From the IMG/VR virus record IMGVR_UViG_3300009154_002711, positions 91,515 to 155,514 of that record: 64,000 nt of DNA, one strand, 5' to 3'. Below the pieces are notes generated by a model, which saw only the letters and a list, made by a program, of their open reading frames with translations, did no database searches and was not told where the DNA came from. This document shows, in pieces, positions 63,993 through 64,000 of the stretch. The DNA is from a virus. Position 1 is the stretch's first letter; each line of letters opens with the position of its first letter. Made by a program: the position numbers and the translations under genes.

Positions 63993-64000
63993 ACCTAATA

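Overview
This window is almost wholly the virion-structure and assembly part of a large contractile-tailed phage (myovirus) or prophage. Every gene with a recognisable role belongs to head, neck, tail, baseplate, fibre, DNA packaging or lysis. No replication, transcription, integrase, tRNA or host metabolic gene was seen, with one exception: a flavodoxin-fold reductase-like gene inside the head module. The DNA is strongly AT-rich, with TTA, AGA and ATA codons dominating. The one clear compositional break is an intact TnpB element (about 19151-20493), which is visibly richer in G+C. Its TnpB N-terminal half reads like cyanobacterial TnpB proteins, so a cyanobacterial host is my tentative guess; nothing else fixes the host.

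Layout. (1) 1-550, minus strand: an unidentified protein running off the left edge. (2) 667-10000: a chaperone-like gene pair joined by a likely programmed -1 frameshift, portal, flavodoxin-like protein, two portal/head accessory proteins, capsid protease fused to scaffold with a nested scaffold start, major capsid protein, and a head-surface candidate, closed by a terminator. (3) 10069-19150: neck/connector candidates, a very large tail sheath, tail tube, a terminator, then two further tube-domain genes. (4) 19151-20493: the TnpB element. (5) 20581-28334: baseplate hub, spike and associated proteins. (6) 28331-30590, minus strand: GH19 endolysin, a 29-residue membrane microprotein, a tail fibre, a PAAR spike tip and a small protein. 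(7) 30647-36188: gp25-like wedge, baseplate J, tail protein I, a beta-helix tailspike and fibre proteins. (8) 36212-46785: a 1765-residue DUF4815/Fn3 fibre and further tail proteins. (9) 46790-51195: large terminase, then surface or fibre-like proteins on both strands. (10) 51247-63975: a 4242-residue tape-measure protein.

How the parts work together. Head and tail genes lie in tightly packed, often overlapping operons. Rho-independent terminators lie directly after the capsid/head-surface pair and after the main tube gene, as expected if they hold down transcription of low-copy genes downstream. A TATA-rich box lies about 20-29 bases before the first gene after most intergenic gaps and may be the phage late promoter.

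The most unusual content is the tape-measure protein. It appears to carry an N-terminal phospholipase-D-like domain with a degraded HKD motif, a caspase-like domain with a His/Cys pair flanked by RSPxS[TS]K repeats, a tail lysozyme and an M23 endopeptidase. Other unusual points are the sheath with inserted Fn3 and beta modules, four copies of the tube domain in three genes, and one short beta module dispersed over at least four structural genes on both strands.
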